NCBI GenBank assembly: GCA_020636745.1
Contig: JACJXH010000006.1
Span: 62,001 to 126,000, forward strand
DNA from: Lentimicrobiaceae bacterium
Lineage (GTDB): Bacteria; Bacteroidota; Bacteroidia; Bacteroidales; Lentimicrobiaceae
DNA length: 64,000 bases
Direction of reading: 5' to 3'
Below, piece by piece: positions 42,765-50,067 of the stretch (the first letter of the stretch is position 1; the number at the start of each line of letters is the position of its first letter). The notes below the pieces were generated by a model. That model had not been told where the DNA came from, ran no database searches, and saw nothing but the letters and a program-made list of their open reading frames with translations. A program made the translations under genes and the position numbers.

Positions 42765-43808
42765 ATGAAAAAGGAAGAAATAATTGCAACATTCGACCCC
42801 AGTGCAGCAGCTTCGGGTATTACCGGGATTTTTGGCTTGCCTTTCAATGCTGAACAGTCTGATATCATTATTATTCCTGTTCCGTGGGAAGTAACTGTAA
42901 GCTATGGCTCAGGAACAGGAGATGGGCCGCTGGCCATGAATGAAGCTTCAACACAAATAGACCTGCATCATCATAATTATCCTGAACTGTGGAAAAGAGG
43001 CATCTTTTTGGATGAGTATCCCATGGAGATTGCTTTGATGGGGAAACAGGCGAAAGCGAATGCTCAGAAAGTTATTGAAGCCATTGAGGATGGAATTGAC
43101 CCTCAAAAGAATCAGGAACTTACAGAAGTTCTCAATCAGGTAAATAACGCCTGTATTCAAATGAATAACTGGGTTAAAAATAGAGCAGCTTATTGGAAAA
43201 ATCAGGGGAAAATGGTGGGCCTGATCGGAGGAGACCATAGTATTCCTCTTGGTTATATTCAGTTGCAGGGAGAGCATCATGCTGATTTTGGTATCCTTCA
43301 TCTCGATGCTCATATGGATTTAAGAAGGGCTTTTGAAGGGTTTACATATTCTCATGCTTCCATCTTTTACAATGCACTTGAAACTGTGCCGCAAATCAGT
43401 AAACTGGTTCAAATAGGCATCAGAGATTACTGCCTGCAGGAGAATGAATTGTGTGCAGATAACCCTGAAAAAATTGCGGTTTATTTCGACAGGGAAATCA
43501 GAAGAAGGCTGTTTACCGGTGAAAACTGGCATCAGCTATGTCTCGAAATAGTAAGCAGGCTTCCTCAAAAGGTTCATATTTCCATTGATATTGACGGTTT
43601 GGATCCTAAACTATGTCCGAACACTGGTACGCCGGTTCCCGGTGGGCTTGATTTTGAAGAGTTGATGCATCTGCTGAATGTGTTGAAAGCTAGCGGAAAG
43701 GAAATTATTGGTTTTGACCTTTGTGAAGTTGCTCCGGGTGCTGATAGCTGGGATGGCAATGTCGGAGCCAGGGTGCTTTATCAGCTTTGCGGAACTATGG
43801 CTGGCTGA
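42765..43808 (+). CDS. Agmatinase/arginase-family ureohydrolase
   Basis: Binuclear manganese hydrolase that cleaves a guanidino compound to urea and an amine, 347 residues. All metal-binding motifs are present: GGDHSIPLGY, LHLDAHMDLR and SIDIDGLDPKLCPNTGTPVPGG. The family includes agmatinase, arginase, formiminoglutamase and guanidinobutyrase, and sequence alone does not decide; the long N-terminal part and the insert around 100-140 are like Bacteroidota proteins annotated as agmatinase. No arginine decarboxylase is near. A small hairpin (43806-43825) overlaps the stop codon. Confidence 0.85.
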   Translation: MKKEEIIATFDPSAAASGITGIFGLPFNAEQSDIIIIPVPWEVTVSYGSGTGDGPLAMNEASTQIDLHHHNYPELWKRGIFLDEYPMEIALMGKQAKANAQKVIEAIEDGIDPQKNQELTEVLNQVNNACIQMNNWVKNRAAYWKNQGKMVGLIGGDHSIPLGYIQLQGEHHADFGILHLDAHMDLRRAFEGFTYSHASIFYNALETVPQISKLVQIGIRDYCLQENELCADNPEKIAVYFDREIRRRLFTGENWHQLCLEIVSRLPQKVHISIDIDGLDPKLCPNTGTPVPGGLDFEELMHLLNVLKASGKEIIGFDLCEVAPGADSWDGNVGARVLYQLCGTMAG

Positions 43809-43876
43809 TAAGTTGTAACTTATCATATCTGTTCCTGTTTTGGGTGTTTTTTTTTAATTAAAAATTATTCAGCCTT

Positions 43877-43929
43877 TTTGTTTCCGGTGATTTTATTTTG
43901 ATTTACATTTGTTTCGTCATTCGACGAAA
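43877..43929 (+). promoter_or_regulatory. Promoter and palindromic operator of the arsenic island
   Basis: TTTG at 43877-43880 and TACATTTG at 43904-43911 (23 bp apart) form a candidate promoter. Immediately after the -7 element is a perfect inverted repeat TTTCGTC-ATTC-GACGAAA (43912-43929), which would lie over the transcription start. This is the expected place for an ArsR repressor site. It also suggests that translation begins at the ATG at 43941, since the ATG at 43929 sits in the operator. Confidence 0.68.
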
Positions 43930-43940
43930 TGCGAAATGTT

Positions 43941-44246
43941 ATGGACAAAGCTAAGATTTATTCCGACGAACAATATAAAATAGCCCGTTTTGCCAAGGCT
44001 TTATCGCATCCGGTGCGGGTTTATATACTTAACTATATTGCCAGTAATACCAAAACCTGCTGTTACAGCGGCGATTTGCATGAAAATCTCGATATTGCTC
44101 GTTCAACTTTGTCTGAACATCTCAAAGAATTGAAAGCCGCCGGATTGATTCAGGGGGAGATTAACCCTCCCTATATTAAATATTGTATCAACAAGGAGAA
44201 CTGGGCTTTTGCTGAATCGCTTTTCCGTAATTTTTTTAAGGAATAG
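43941..44246 (+). CDS. arsR: ArsR-family metalloregulator
   Basis: Winged-helix repressor, 101 residues from the ATG at 43941 (ATG 43929 is possible but overlaps the palindrome). Seen: ALSHPVRVYILNYIASN, the recognition helix region NLDIARSTLSEHLKELKAAG and the wing INPPYIKYCINKE. Cysteines that could bind As(III) are the pair in NTKTCCYSGDL and the one in KYCINK. It is the first gene of the arsenic island and probably represses the genes downstream and itself, with release by trivalent arsenicals. The next gene starts 48 bp later. Confidence 0.9.
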   Translation: MDKAKIYSDEQYKIARFAKALSHPVRVYILNYIASNTKTCCYSGDLHENLDIARSTLSEHLKELKAAGLIQGEINPPYIKYCINKENWAFAESLFRNFFKE

Positions 44247-44294
44247 CCTGTTTGCCTTTATATTTTGTATCAATAACCTTTAAATATTAAATCA

Positions 44295-44528
44295 ATGGAA
44301 ATTAAAGTTTTAGGTCCTGGCTGCCAAAAATGTAAAGCCCTCGAAAAAGCAACCCGTGAAGTGGTTGAAGAGAACAAAATCGATGCAACTGTGACTAAAG
44401 TTGACGATATCATGGAAATAATGAAATTTGGAGTGATGACCACTCCCGCATTGGTGGTTGATGGAAAGGTAGTCGTGAAAGGCCGTGTTCCTTCTAATGA
44501 TGAAATTGCAAAGTTTATTCTGGGTTAA
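44295..44528 (+). CDS. Small CxxC redox-active thioredoxin-like protein (ArsE-like)
   Basis: A 77-residue cytoplasmic thioredoxin-fold protein of the TM0996/MTH895 type. The active site is GPGCQKCKALE (Cys 10 and 13), and the cis-proline region is TTPALVVDGKVVVKGR. It heads a trio with the lipoprotein at 44545 and the CcdA-like protein at 45114. As I recall, the Shewanella ArsEFG system for aromatic arsenicals (roxarsone, nitarsone) has the same three protein types, with a small disulfide protein as ArsE. Here the fit is by type and order, not proven. Confidence 0.8.
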   Translation: MEIKVLGPGCQKCKALEKATREVVEENKIDATVTKVDDIMEIMKFGVMTTPALVVDGKVVVKGRVPSNDEIAKFILG

Positions 44529-44544
44529 CTTCAAGCGATAAAGG

Positions 44545-44976
44545 ATGAAAAATTTAAGTTTTTTTGGCGTATTACTGATATGTATTTCGCTGATTTCGTG
44601 TAATAACTCCGGTGTTAAAACAGAGGGTGATGCTATGGCAACTGTCAAAGACCGGGCAGGGGTGCAAGTGTACTATTTTCATTACTCACGCAGGTGTGCT
44701 ACCTGTAATGCCGTGGAAGACGTAACCAGAAGTGTTTTAGATGAATTTTACCCTGATAAACTTAAAAATGGGGAAATTTCATTTCAGTCAATTAATCTGG
44801 AAGAAAAGGACGGGGAGGAGCTTGGCAATAGGTTAAAAATTGCCGGGCAGGCATTGATTATCCTGAAGGACACTTTACAAACTGATTTGACCGAACCCGG
44901 GTTTATGTATGCTCTTAGTGAGCCTGATAAACTTAAAGCTGAGATTAAGTCAACTATTGATGCAGCCCTGAAATAG
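44545..44976 (+). CDS. Thioredoxin-like lipoprotein with CxxC (ArsF-like)
   Basis: A 143-residue lipoprotein: signal peptide ending in the lipobox LISC (Cys at about 20), then a thioredoxin-like domain with RRCATCNAVED (CxxC at about 52-55). The rest (FQSINLEEKDGEELGNRLKI and GQALIILKDTL) fits a thioredoxin-type core without a clear cis-proline. It starts 16 bp after the small CxxC gene and precedes the CcdA-like gene. A periplasmic redox partner that receives electrons through the CcdA-like protein is likely (inference); ArsF of Shewanella is the nearest named type I can offer. Confidence 0.72.
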   Translation: MKNLSFFGVLLICISLISCNNSGVKTEGDAMATVKDRAGVQVYYFHYSRRCATCNAVEDVTRSVLDEFYPDKLKNGEISFQSINLEEKDGEELGNRLKIAGQALIILKDTLQTDLTEPGFMYALSEPDKLKAEIKSTIDAALK

Positions 44977-45113
44977 TAAAGATCACAGCTTTGTCAATGG
45001 TTTTCCCGGTTTTAAGAGATAAAATTTCATAGTTGTTCAGTGCTTTGCCAGGTTTTATCTGGCTGTAATTGAGTTTTTTAAGGGCTTTCAAAAAAATAAT
45101 AGCATAATCTGAT

Positions 45114-45809
45114 ATGAACATTTTTAACACCCTGCTTGAAAACTCTTCTTATGGAGTCCTCACGGCGCTTGTGCTGGGTTTAATGACTGCCATTAGTCCA
45201 TGTCCGCTGGCAACCAATATTTCCGCTATCGGCTTTATTAGCCGCGATTTGAGTAACCGCAACAGGGTTTTTGCGAGTGGGCTCATTTATACACTTGGAA
45301 GGGCTATTTCTTATACGGGGCTTGGTATTGTTCTCTTTTTTGGAGCAAGCAAGTTTGATGTGATCCGGATTTTTCAGGGTTGGGGCGAAAAAATCCTGGG
45401 CCCTGTTCTGATTCTGATTGGCTTGTTGATGCTTGATTTTATCAAATTGAGCATTCCCGGCTTTCATTTAGCTGAACGGATGGAAAACAAAAAAAACATT
45501 GGTTTCTGGAATGCATTGTTGCTCGGAATGGCATTTGCGCTGGCTTTTTGTCCTTATAGTGGAGTGTTGTATTTTGGAATGCTCATCCCCATAACGATTT
45601 CAAGTCCGTCAGGTCTTTTATTGCCATTAGTTTTTGCTTTGGCTACCGGGTTGCCCGTTATCATTTTTGCCTGGCTGTTGGCCTATGCCGTTGGGAATGT
45701 TGGCAGGGCTTATAATCGGTTGAAAATGTTTGAACTATGGTTTCGCAGGGTGGTTTCTGTATTGTTTATAGGCGTAGGCGTATACTACATTGTAATCTTT
45801 TTTATCTGA
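45114..45809 (+). CDS. CcdA-like membrane protein (ArsG-type)
   Basis: A 231-residue protein with six membrane segments, of the CcdA/DsbD-beta family. The two active-site cysteines sit in Cys-Pro motifs in membrane segments 1 and 4: AISPCPLATN and AFCPYSGVLYFG. CcdA proteins pass electrons from cytoplasmic thioredoxin to periplasmic acceptors. Proteins like this in arsenic clusters are called ArsG and reported to export aromatic aminoarsenicals, so transport and electron transfer are both possible. It lies between the two CxxC proteins and the ArsP-like permease. The 137-bp gap upstream contains only a small hairpin (GCCAG/CTGGC). Confidence 0.82.
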   Translation: MNIFNTLLENSSYGVLTALVLGLMTAISPCPLATNISAIGFISRDLSNRNRVFASGLIYTLGRAISYTGLGIVLFFGASKFDVIRIFQGWGEKILGPVLILIGLLMLDFIKLSIPGFHLAERMENKKNIGFWNALLLGMAFALAFCPYSGVLYFGMLIPITISSPSGLLLPLVFALATGLPVIIFAWLLAYAVGNVGRAYNRLKMFELWFRRVVSVLFIGVGVYYIVIFFI

Positions 45810-45842
45810 GTCTTTTTTGCTCCGCCAAGTTTATTGAAAATT

Positions 45843-46859
45843 ATGAAATTGAAAAGAATTATCTGGATTATTGCCGGAATTGTGATATGGTACTTCATTT
45901 ATCATAACCTGGAGCCTGCGGTTGATTTTTTAATTGAGCAGGTTTTCAACCTTAAACAGGGAGCTCATTTGACAGAAGCACTGCGCTTTTTTATTTTCGA
46001 AGTGCCTAAAGTCATGATGCTGTTGGTGCTGATAATTTTCTTTGTGGGCATTGTAAGGACCTTTTTTACAGCTGAACGCACCCGCAAAGCACTTGAAGGA
46101 AAGTCACTTTTTGCCGGAAACATTATGGCAGCCATGCTGGGTATTGTTACCCCTTTTTGCTCGTGTTCAGCCATTCCGCTTTTTCTTGGATTTATGGAGG
46201 CCGGTGTTCCCTTAGGTGTAACATTCTCTTTTTTGATAGCTGCTCCTATGATCAATGAAGTTGCCGTGGTTCTTTTGTTCGGGCTTTTTGGGTGGGAGGT
46301 GGCCGCTATTTATATTGGAACAGGCCTTATACTTGCCATTGCTGCAGGTTGGATGATAGGAAAGCTCAAACTGGAAAGGCATGTTGAGGGCTGGGTTTAC
46401 GAAATGAAGGGCAATGTCACTGATGGTGAAAATGAAATTATTACAATGGATCAGCGTATCAGCAGGGGTTTTGATGCCGTTAGAGAAATTGTTGGAAAGG
46501 TCTGGATTTATATTGTAATTGGCGTAGGAGTGGGGGCTGCAGCTCATGGTTATGTACCGGAAAGCTTTATGGCTCAGCTGATGGGTAAATCAACCTGGTA
46601 TTCTGTCCCTCTTTCTATTCTGATTGGCGTTCCACTTTATTCCAACGCCGCAGGAATTATTCCGATTGTAAGTGTTCTGATTGAGAAAGGTGTGCCGCTT
46701 GGCACTGCTTTGGCTTTTATGATGTCGGTTATTGGTCTTTCGTTGCCCGAATTGATTATCCTTCGCAAAGTGTTGAAATTGAGACTTATTTTTGCTTTTG
46801 TGGGTATTGTTTCTACTGGTATCATCATTGTAGGTTTTATTTTTAATTGGATTTATTGA
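45843..46859 (+). CDS. ArsP/DUF318-type organoarsenical permease
   Basis: A 338-residue inner-membrane permease with about eight segments, start ATG 45843 (a TTG at 45834 is less likely). The DUF318 signatures are the cysteine motif VTPFCSCSAIPLFLGFMEAG and the half-repeat IGVPLYSNAAGIIPIV. ArsP exports trivalent organoarsenicals such as MAs(III) and trivalent roxarsone; related DUF318 permeases may have other substrates. Its place directly after the ArsE/F/G-like genes supports the arsenic role. Confidence 0.82.
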   Translation: MKLKRIIWIIAGIVIWYFIYHNLEPAVDFLIEQVFNLKQGAHLTEALRFFIFEVPKVMMLLVLIIFFVGIVRTFFTAERTRKALEGKSLFAGNIMAAMLGIVTPFCSCSAIPLFLGFMEAGVPLGVTFSFLIAAPMINEVAVVLLFGLFGWEVAAIYIGTGLILAIAAGWMIGKLKLERHVEGWVYEMKGNVTDGENEIITMDQRISRGFDAVREIVGKVWIYIVIGVGVGAAAHGYVPESFMAQLMGKSTWYSVPLSILIGVPLYSNAAGIIPIVSVLIEKGVPLGTALAFMMSVIGLSLPELIILRKVLKLRLIFAFVGIVSTGIIIVGFIFNWIY

Positions 46860-46947
46860 TACTGAATTTCGGATATTTGTATTCGCTTGGGTGTCTGGCT
46901 GGCCATTTTTCAAAAGTTGATTACCTTTAAAAACTCAAAAACACAGT

Positions 46948-47325
46948 ATGCTGAAAATACTTTTTGTGATTGGCTCCGGTAGTTTTTTAGGTGGTGTTTC
47001 CCGCTATCTCGCTTCACGCTATATTCAATCTGGCTTTGTTTCTGCAATCCCTTTCGGGACTTTTTTTGTAAATATCATTGGTTGTTTTCTGATTGGTTTG
47101 TTTTTTGGACTTTCTGAGCGTGGCAACCTGAACAATGCCGAGCTGAGGTTATTTCTAACGGTTGGCTTTTGCGGAGGTTTTACCACCTTTTCAACTTTCT
47201 CAAATGAAAATCTGGCTTTGTTACGCGATGGTAGTTTTCTTTATTTCACCTTATATGCCGGATTAAGTGTTTTTTTGGGGCTGGCGGCCACATTTGCAGG
47301 AAATGCATTAACCAAAGTATTTTAA
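46948..47325 (+). CDS. crcB: Fluoride channel CrcB/Fluc
   Basis: Small dual-topology fluoride channel, 125 residues with four membrane segments. Family motifs: GSFLGGVSRYLASRYI, PFGTFFVNIIGCFLIGLFFG and the Phe/Thr-lined FCGGFTTFSTFSNENLALL. Fluc channels work as antiparallel dimers that leak fluoride out of the cell. The gene sits between the ArsP-like permease and arsC, 3 bp before the DUF190 gene. I saw no crcB-motif fluoride riboswitch in the 88 bp upstream. Confidence 0.94.
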   Translation: MLKILFVIGSGSFLGGVSRYLASRYIQSGFVSAIPFGTFFVNIIGCFLIGLFFGLSERGNLNNAELRLFLTVGFCGGFTTFSTFSNENLALLRDGSFLYFTLYAGLSVFLGLAATFAGNALTKVF

Positions 47326-47328
47326 AAC

Positions 47329-47691
47329 ATGAAAGCAGATTCAGAAATCATCAGGCTGCGGGTTTATATCAGCAATACTGATAAGTTCAGACATTCCTTG
47401 CTAAGTGAAACACTTGTTTTTGCTGCCCGCAGGTATGGCCTTGCCGGAGCAACTGTGTTCAGAGGGAGCATGGGATATGGGTCGAGTAGTGTGGTTCATA
47501 CTTCCAAGTTGTGGGAAATTACTGAAAAACTACCTGTAATCATTGAAATTGTTGATGACCATAAGATGATAAACCAGTTTTTGGATATTATCAGGCCCTG
47601 GTTTCATAAGATACCAACCGGTTGTTTGATTACGACTGAAAAGGTAAAAGTTGAGCTGTTTAAAAAAGGGGTTAATAAGAAGTTTTTTTAA
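47329..47691 (+). CDS. DUF190 protein linked to crcB
   Basis: A 120-residue cytoplasmic protein of the DUF190 family (PII-like fold). Signatures are RYGLAGATVFRGSMGYGSSS and LPVIIEIVDDHKMINQFLD. It starts 3 bp after crcB; DUF190 genes are often next to, or fused with, crcB genes. The function is unknown; regulation of the fluoride channel or a signalling role by the PII-like fold is a reasonable guess. Confidence 0.9.
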   Translation: MKADSEIIRLRVYISNTDKFRHSLLSETLVFAARRYGLAGATVFRGSMGYGSSSVVHTSKLWEITEKLPVIIEIVDDHKMINQFLDIIRPWFHKIPTGCLITTEKVKVELFKKGVNKKFF

Positions 47692-47844
47692 GCTGCTTCG
47701 TTTTTGCATTTCTGGCGACAAGTCGTTTGTTGTTTTCATTTTGCGCAGATAGTAATATATATGACTGGAAAACCTGAAGATGTCATTGTATCGCCGGAGT
47801 GTGTTTTTTAAGTTCAGTTAAAGAAAAATAAAGCAATTAAATTC

Positions 47845-48264
47845 ATGAAGATTCTGATTCTTTGTACTGGAAATTCATGCCGTTCGCAAATGGCTCATGG
47901 CTTTTTACAATCATTTGATCCTCGTCTGGTTGTTTGTTCAGCCGGTACTGATGCTTCTGGCAGGCTTAATCAAAAAGCCGTTCAGGTGATGAGCGAAATA
48001 GGAGTGGATATCAGCACGCACACTTCCGATTCGGTTGAAAAATATCTCGATGAGGAGTGGGATTATGTGATTACTGTTTGCGGAGGAGCTAATGAGTCTT
48101 GTCCCGCTTTCTCTGGTAAAGTGAAAAATCGTTTACATATGGGTTTTGATGATCCTTCCCATGCTGTGGGTACTGATGAGTTTGTTTATAGCGAATTTAT
48201 CAGGGTTAGGAATGAAATAAAGGAAGGTTTTCTGAAATTCTATCTCGAAAATATTCAGGAATAA
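47845..48264 (+). CDS. arsC: Arsenate reductase, low-molecular-weight phosphatase type
   Basis: Reduces arsenate to arsenite with thiol electrons, 139 residues. The phosphatase loop is CTGNSCRSQMAHGFL (nucleophile Cys at about 8). The second and third cysteines of the thioredoxin-coupled class lie at VCGGANESCPAF, where C...ESCP matches the relay pair. This variant uses thioredoxin, as in S. aureus pI258. It precedes the Acr3 gene by 36 bp and delivers arsenite to that pump. Confidence 0.93.
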   Translation: MKILILCTGNSCRSQMAHGFLQSFDPRLVVCSAGTDASGRLNQKAVQVMSEIGVDISTHTSDSVEKYLDEEWDYVITVCGGANESCPAFSGKVKNRLHMGFDDPSHAVGTDEFVYSEFIRVRNEIKEGFLKFYLENIQE

Positions 48265-48300
48265 TACTATTTTGAATTGCTAACAGCTATCATAAAGTCC

Positions 48301-49344
48301 ATGAGCAAATTACAGGAAATGTCTTTTTTTGACCGGTACCTTAGTTTATGGGTGACTGGTTGTATCGTTGTAGGGATTTTTCTGGGTAAGACCTTTCCCG
48401 CAATTCCTCAAACTCTCGGAAAACTGGAGTATGCCAGCGTCTCAATCCCCATCGCAGTGTTAATTTGGGTGATGATTTTTCCCATGATGCTTAAAATTGA
48501 TTTTACAAGTGTTGCACATGCTGTAAAAATGCCTAAAGGCCTGACTATTACTCTTGTAGTTAACTGGTTGGTTAAACCGTTTACGATGTTTGGCTTTGCC
48601 TGGCTGTTTTTTTTCGTCATCTTTAAGTGGTTAATCCCGGCTACCCTTGCCAAAGAATATCTGGCAGGAGCTGTGCTGCTTGGAGCAGCTCCGTGCACTG
48701 CAATGGTATTTGTGTGGAGTCATCTTACACAAGGCAACCCTGCTTATACCCTTGTTCAGGTTGCGGTTAACGATCTGATAATTATGGTGGCATTTATCCC
48801 AATTGTTACTTTTCTCCTGGGTGTCAGCGGCATTGTAATTCCATGGAATACATTGATACTCTCTGTGGTGTTGTTTGTCGTTATCCCTCTCGTTATTGCT
48901 GTTTTTGTCAGACGAACTGTTATCAGACGTTACGGGCTCAACTATTTTAATCAGGTTTTCATCAGAAAATTTACCGGGACAACCATAGCCGGACTGTTAT
49001 TCACACTTATCATTATTTTTTCATTCCAGGGCGATATTATTCTTGGAAATCCCTTAAATATTCTCTTGATAGCCATTCCGTTAATTATACAGACTTTTTT
49101 TATTTTTTTTATTGCTTACAAGTGGGCAGAAATTTGGAAACTTCCTCACAGTATTGCAGCTCCGGCTTCTATGATAGGAGCCAGTAATTTTTTTGAACTT
49201 TCGGTGGCTGTGGCCATTGTTCTTTTCGGGCTTAATTCAGGCGCCACACTTGTTACTGTTGTTGGTGTCCTTGTTGAAGTACCTGTAATGCTTTCTTTAG
49301 TAAAAATTGCCAATAGAACCCGGTTTAAATTTGCCGGTAATTGA
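48301..49344 (+). CDS. acr3: Arsenite efflux transporter Acr3
   Basis: Arsenite exporter of the ACR3/BASS family, 347 residues with ten membrane segments, from ATG 48301 (a TTG frame to 48277 is less likely). Typical blocks: FFDRYLSLWVTGCIVVGIFL, the cysteine motif GAAPCTAMVFVWSHL that binds As(III), LTQGNPAYTLVQVAVND and SMIGASNFFELSVAVAI. It completes the arsC-acr3 pair. Next is a gap of 223 bp before the Cys-rich gene. Confidence 0.95.
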   Translation: MSKLQEMSFFDRYLSLWVTGCIVVGIFLGKTFPAIPQTLGKLEYASVSIPIAVLIWVMIFPMMLKIDFTSVAHAVKMPKGLTITLVVNWLVKPFTMFGFAWLFFFVIFKWLIPATLAKEYLAGAVLLGAAPCTAMVFVWSHLTQGNPAYTLVQVAVNDLIIMVAFIPIVTFLLGVSGIVIPWNTLILSVVLFVVIPLVIAVFVRRTVIRRYGLNYFNQVFIRKFTGTTIAGLLFTLIIIFSFQGDIILGNPLNILLIAIPLIIQTFFIFFIAYKWAEIWKLPHSIAAPASMIGASNFFELSVAVAIVLFGLNSGATLVTVVGVLVEVPVMLSLVKIANRTRFKFAGN

Positions 49345-49531
49345 TTTAGATTTGTTTCGGTTTACTATGGAAAGTTTGTTGATTGAATCAGTTTAATCAT
49401 TTTATTTTTTTTAGCCCGTAAATTTGGCTTAAATATCATAAATGCAGGTTATTATGTGTTGTAAATGGCATGACTAAAAGTGTTAGTGCGAAATGAATAA
49501 TTTCATCCATGTCCAAAAACAGTAAAATATA

Positions 49532-49539
49532 TAACTTTG
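49532..49539 (+). promoter_or_regulatory. -7 promoter element upstream of the Cys-rich rhodanese-like gene
   Basis: TAACTTTG matches TAnnTTTG, 28 bp before the ATG at 49568. No TTG upstream, so half a promoter. It suggests that this gene is transcribed separately from the arsenic operon. Confidence 0.45.
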
Positions 49540-49567
49540 CACATCTTTAATTCAGAACGATAAAATC

Positions 49568-50011
49568 ATGTCAGAAATAATGAAACTTAAGCCCTCAGAG
49601 GCTTTCCAAAAAATGAATGAAGGTGCTATATTCCTTGATATTATTGATGAAGAGGGATTTAGTGTTGTTGCTTATGATGGCATTGAAACTACGCAGGTTA
49701 CATTGTTGCAGTTACTTGAAAAATTGCAATGGCTTGATAAAGCGCCTGTGTATATTGCCGGAGGTTATGATGAGGCAAGTGGTTTTAAAGCCGCAAACCT
49801 TCTTTATCATCAGGGGTTTGAAAATGTGGGTTATGTAGCTGGCGGTGTTCAGGCCTGGTTTCAGGAAGGTTTTTTGGTTAAGTACAATGTAAACCATGGC
49901 TGCAGCTCAGGAAGCTGTGATACAGGTGGGTGCAGCTCTGGCAGTTGCAGCACCGGGTACGAAGATGATGATGAAATGGGCGGATGCAGCGGTTGCTCTT
50001 GCGGGCATTAA
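49568..50011 (+). CDS. Rhodanese-fold protein without catalytic Cys and with a seven-cysteine tail
   Basis: A 147-residue cytoplasmic protein. Residues 1-105 resemble a rhodanese-like domain (VYIAGGYDEASGFKAANLL, GYVAGGVQAWFQEGF), but the active-site loop that normally reads YCxxGxRS is YIAGGYDEA, so the nucleophile Cys is replaced and sulphur transfer by the usual route is not expected. The last about 38 residues (NHGCSSGSCDTGGCSSGSC then EDDDEMGGCSGCSCGH) hold seven cysteines and a terminal His and are likely to bind metal or arsenite. It follows acr3 and ends at a strong terminator. A metal-binding or chaperone role is inferred from the tail and location. Confidence 0.7.
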   Translation: MSEIMKLKPSEAFQKMNEGAIFLDIIDEEGFSVVAYDGIETTQVTLLQLLEKLQWLDKAPVYIAGGYDEASGFKAANLLYHQGFENVGYVAGGVQAWFQEGFLVKYNVNHGCSSGSCDTGGCSSGSCSTGYEDDDEMGGCSGCSCGH

Positions 50012-50017
50012 AAAAAA

Positions 50018-50053
50018 CAGCTAACCGGATTGATTTTCGGTTAGCTGCTTTTT
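50018..50053. terminator. Bidirectional terminator after the Cys-rich gene
   Basis: CAGCTAACCG (50018-50027) pairs with CGGTTAGCTG (50038-50047), with a T tract after it on the plus strand and an A tract before it. It can serve both the Cys-rich gene and the convergent porin gene (stop at 50068). Confidence 0.88.
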
Positions 50054-50067
50054 CTTAAGATTATTCA

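Noticed and set aside
43806..43825. Hairpin TGATAAGTT-GT-AACTTATCA overlapping the ureohydrolase stop as a terminator
   Set aside because: AT-rich, weak stem, with the T tract about 25 bp away; not a convincing Rho-independent terminator.
46860..46947. Possible fluoride (crcB-motif) riboswitch before crcB
   Set aside because: The 88-bp gap after arsP shows no sequence like the conserved core of that riboswitch and no convincing hairpin set.
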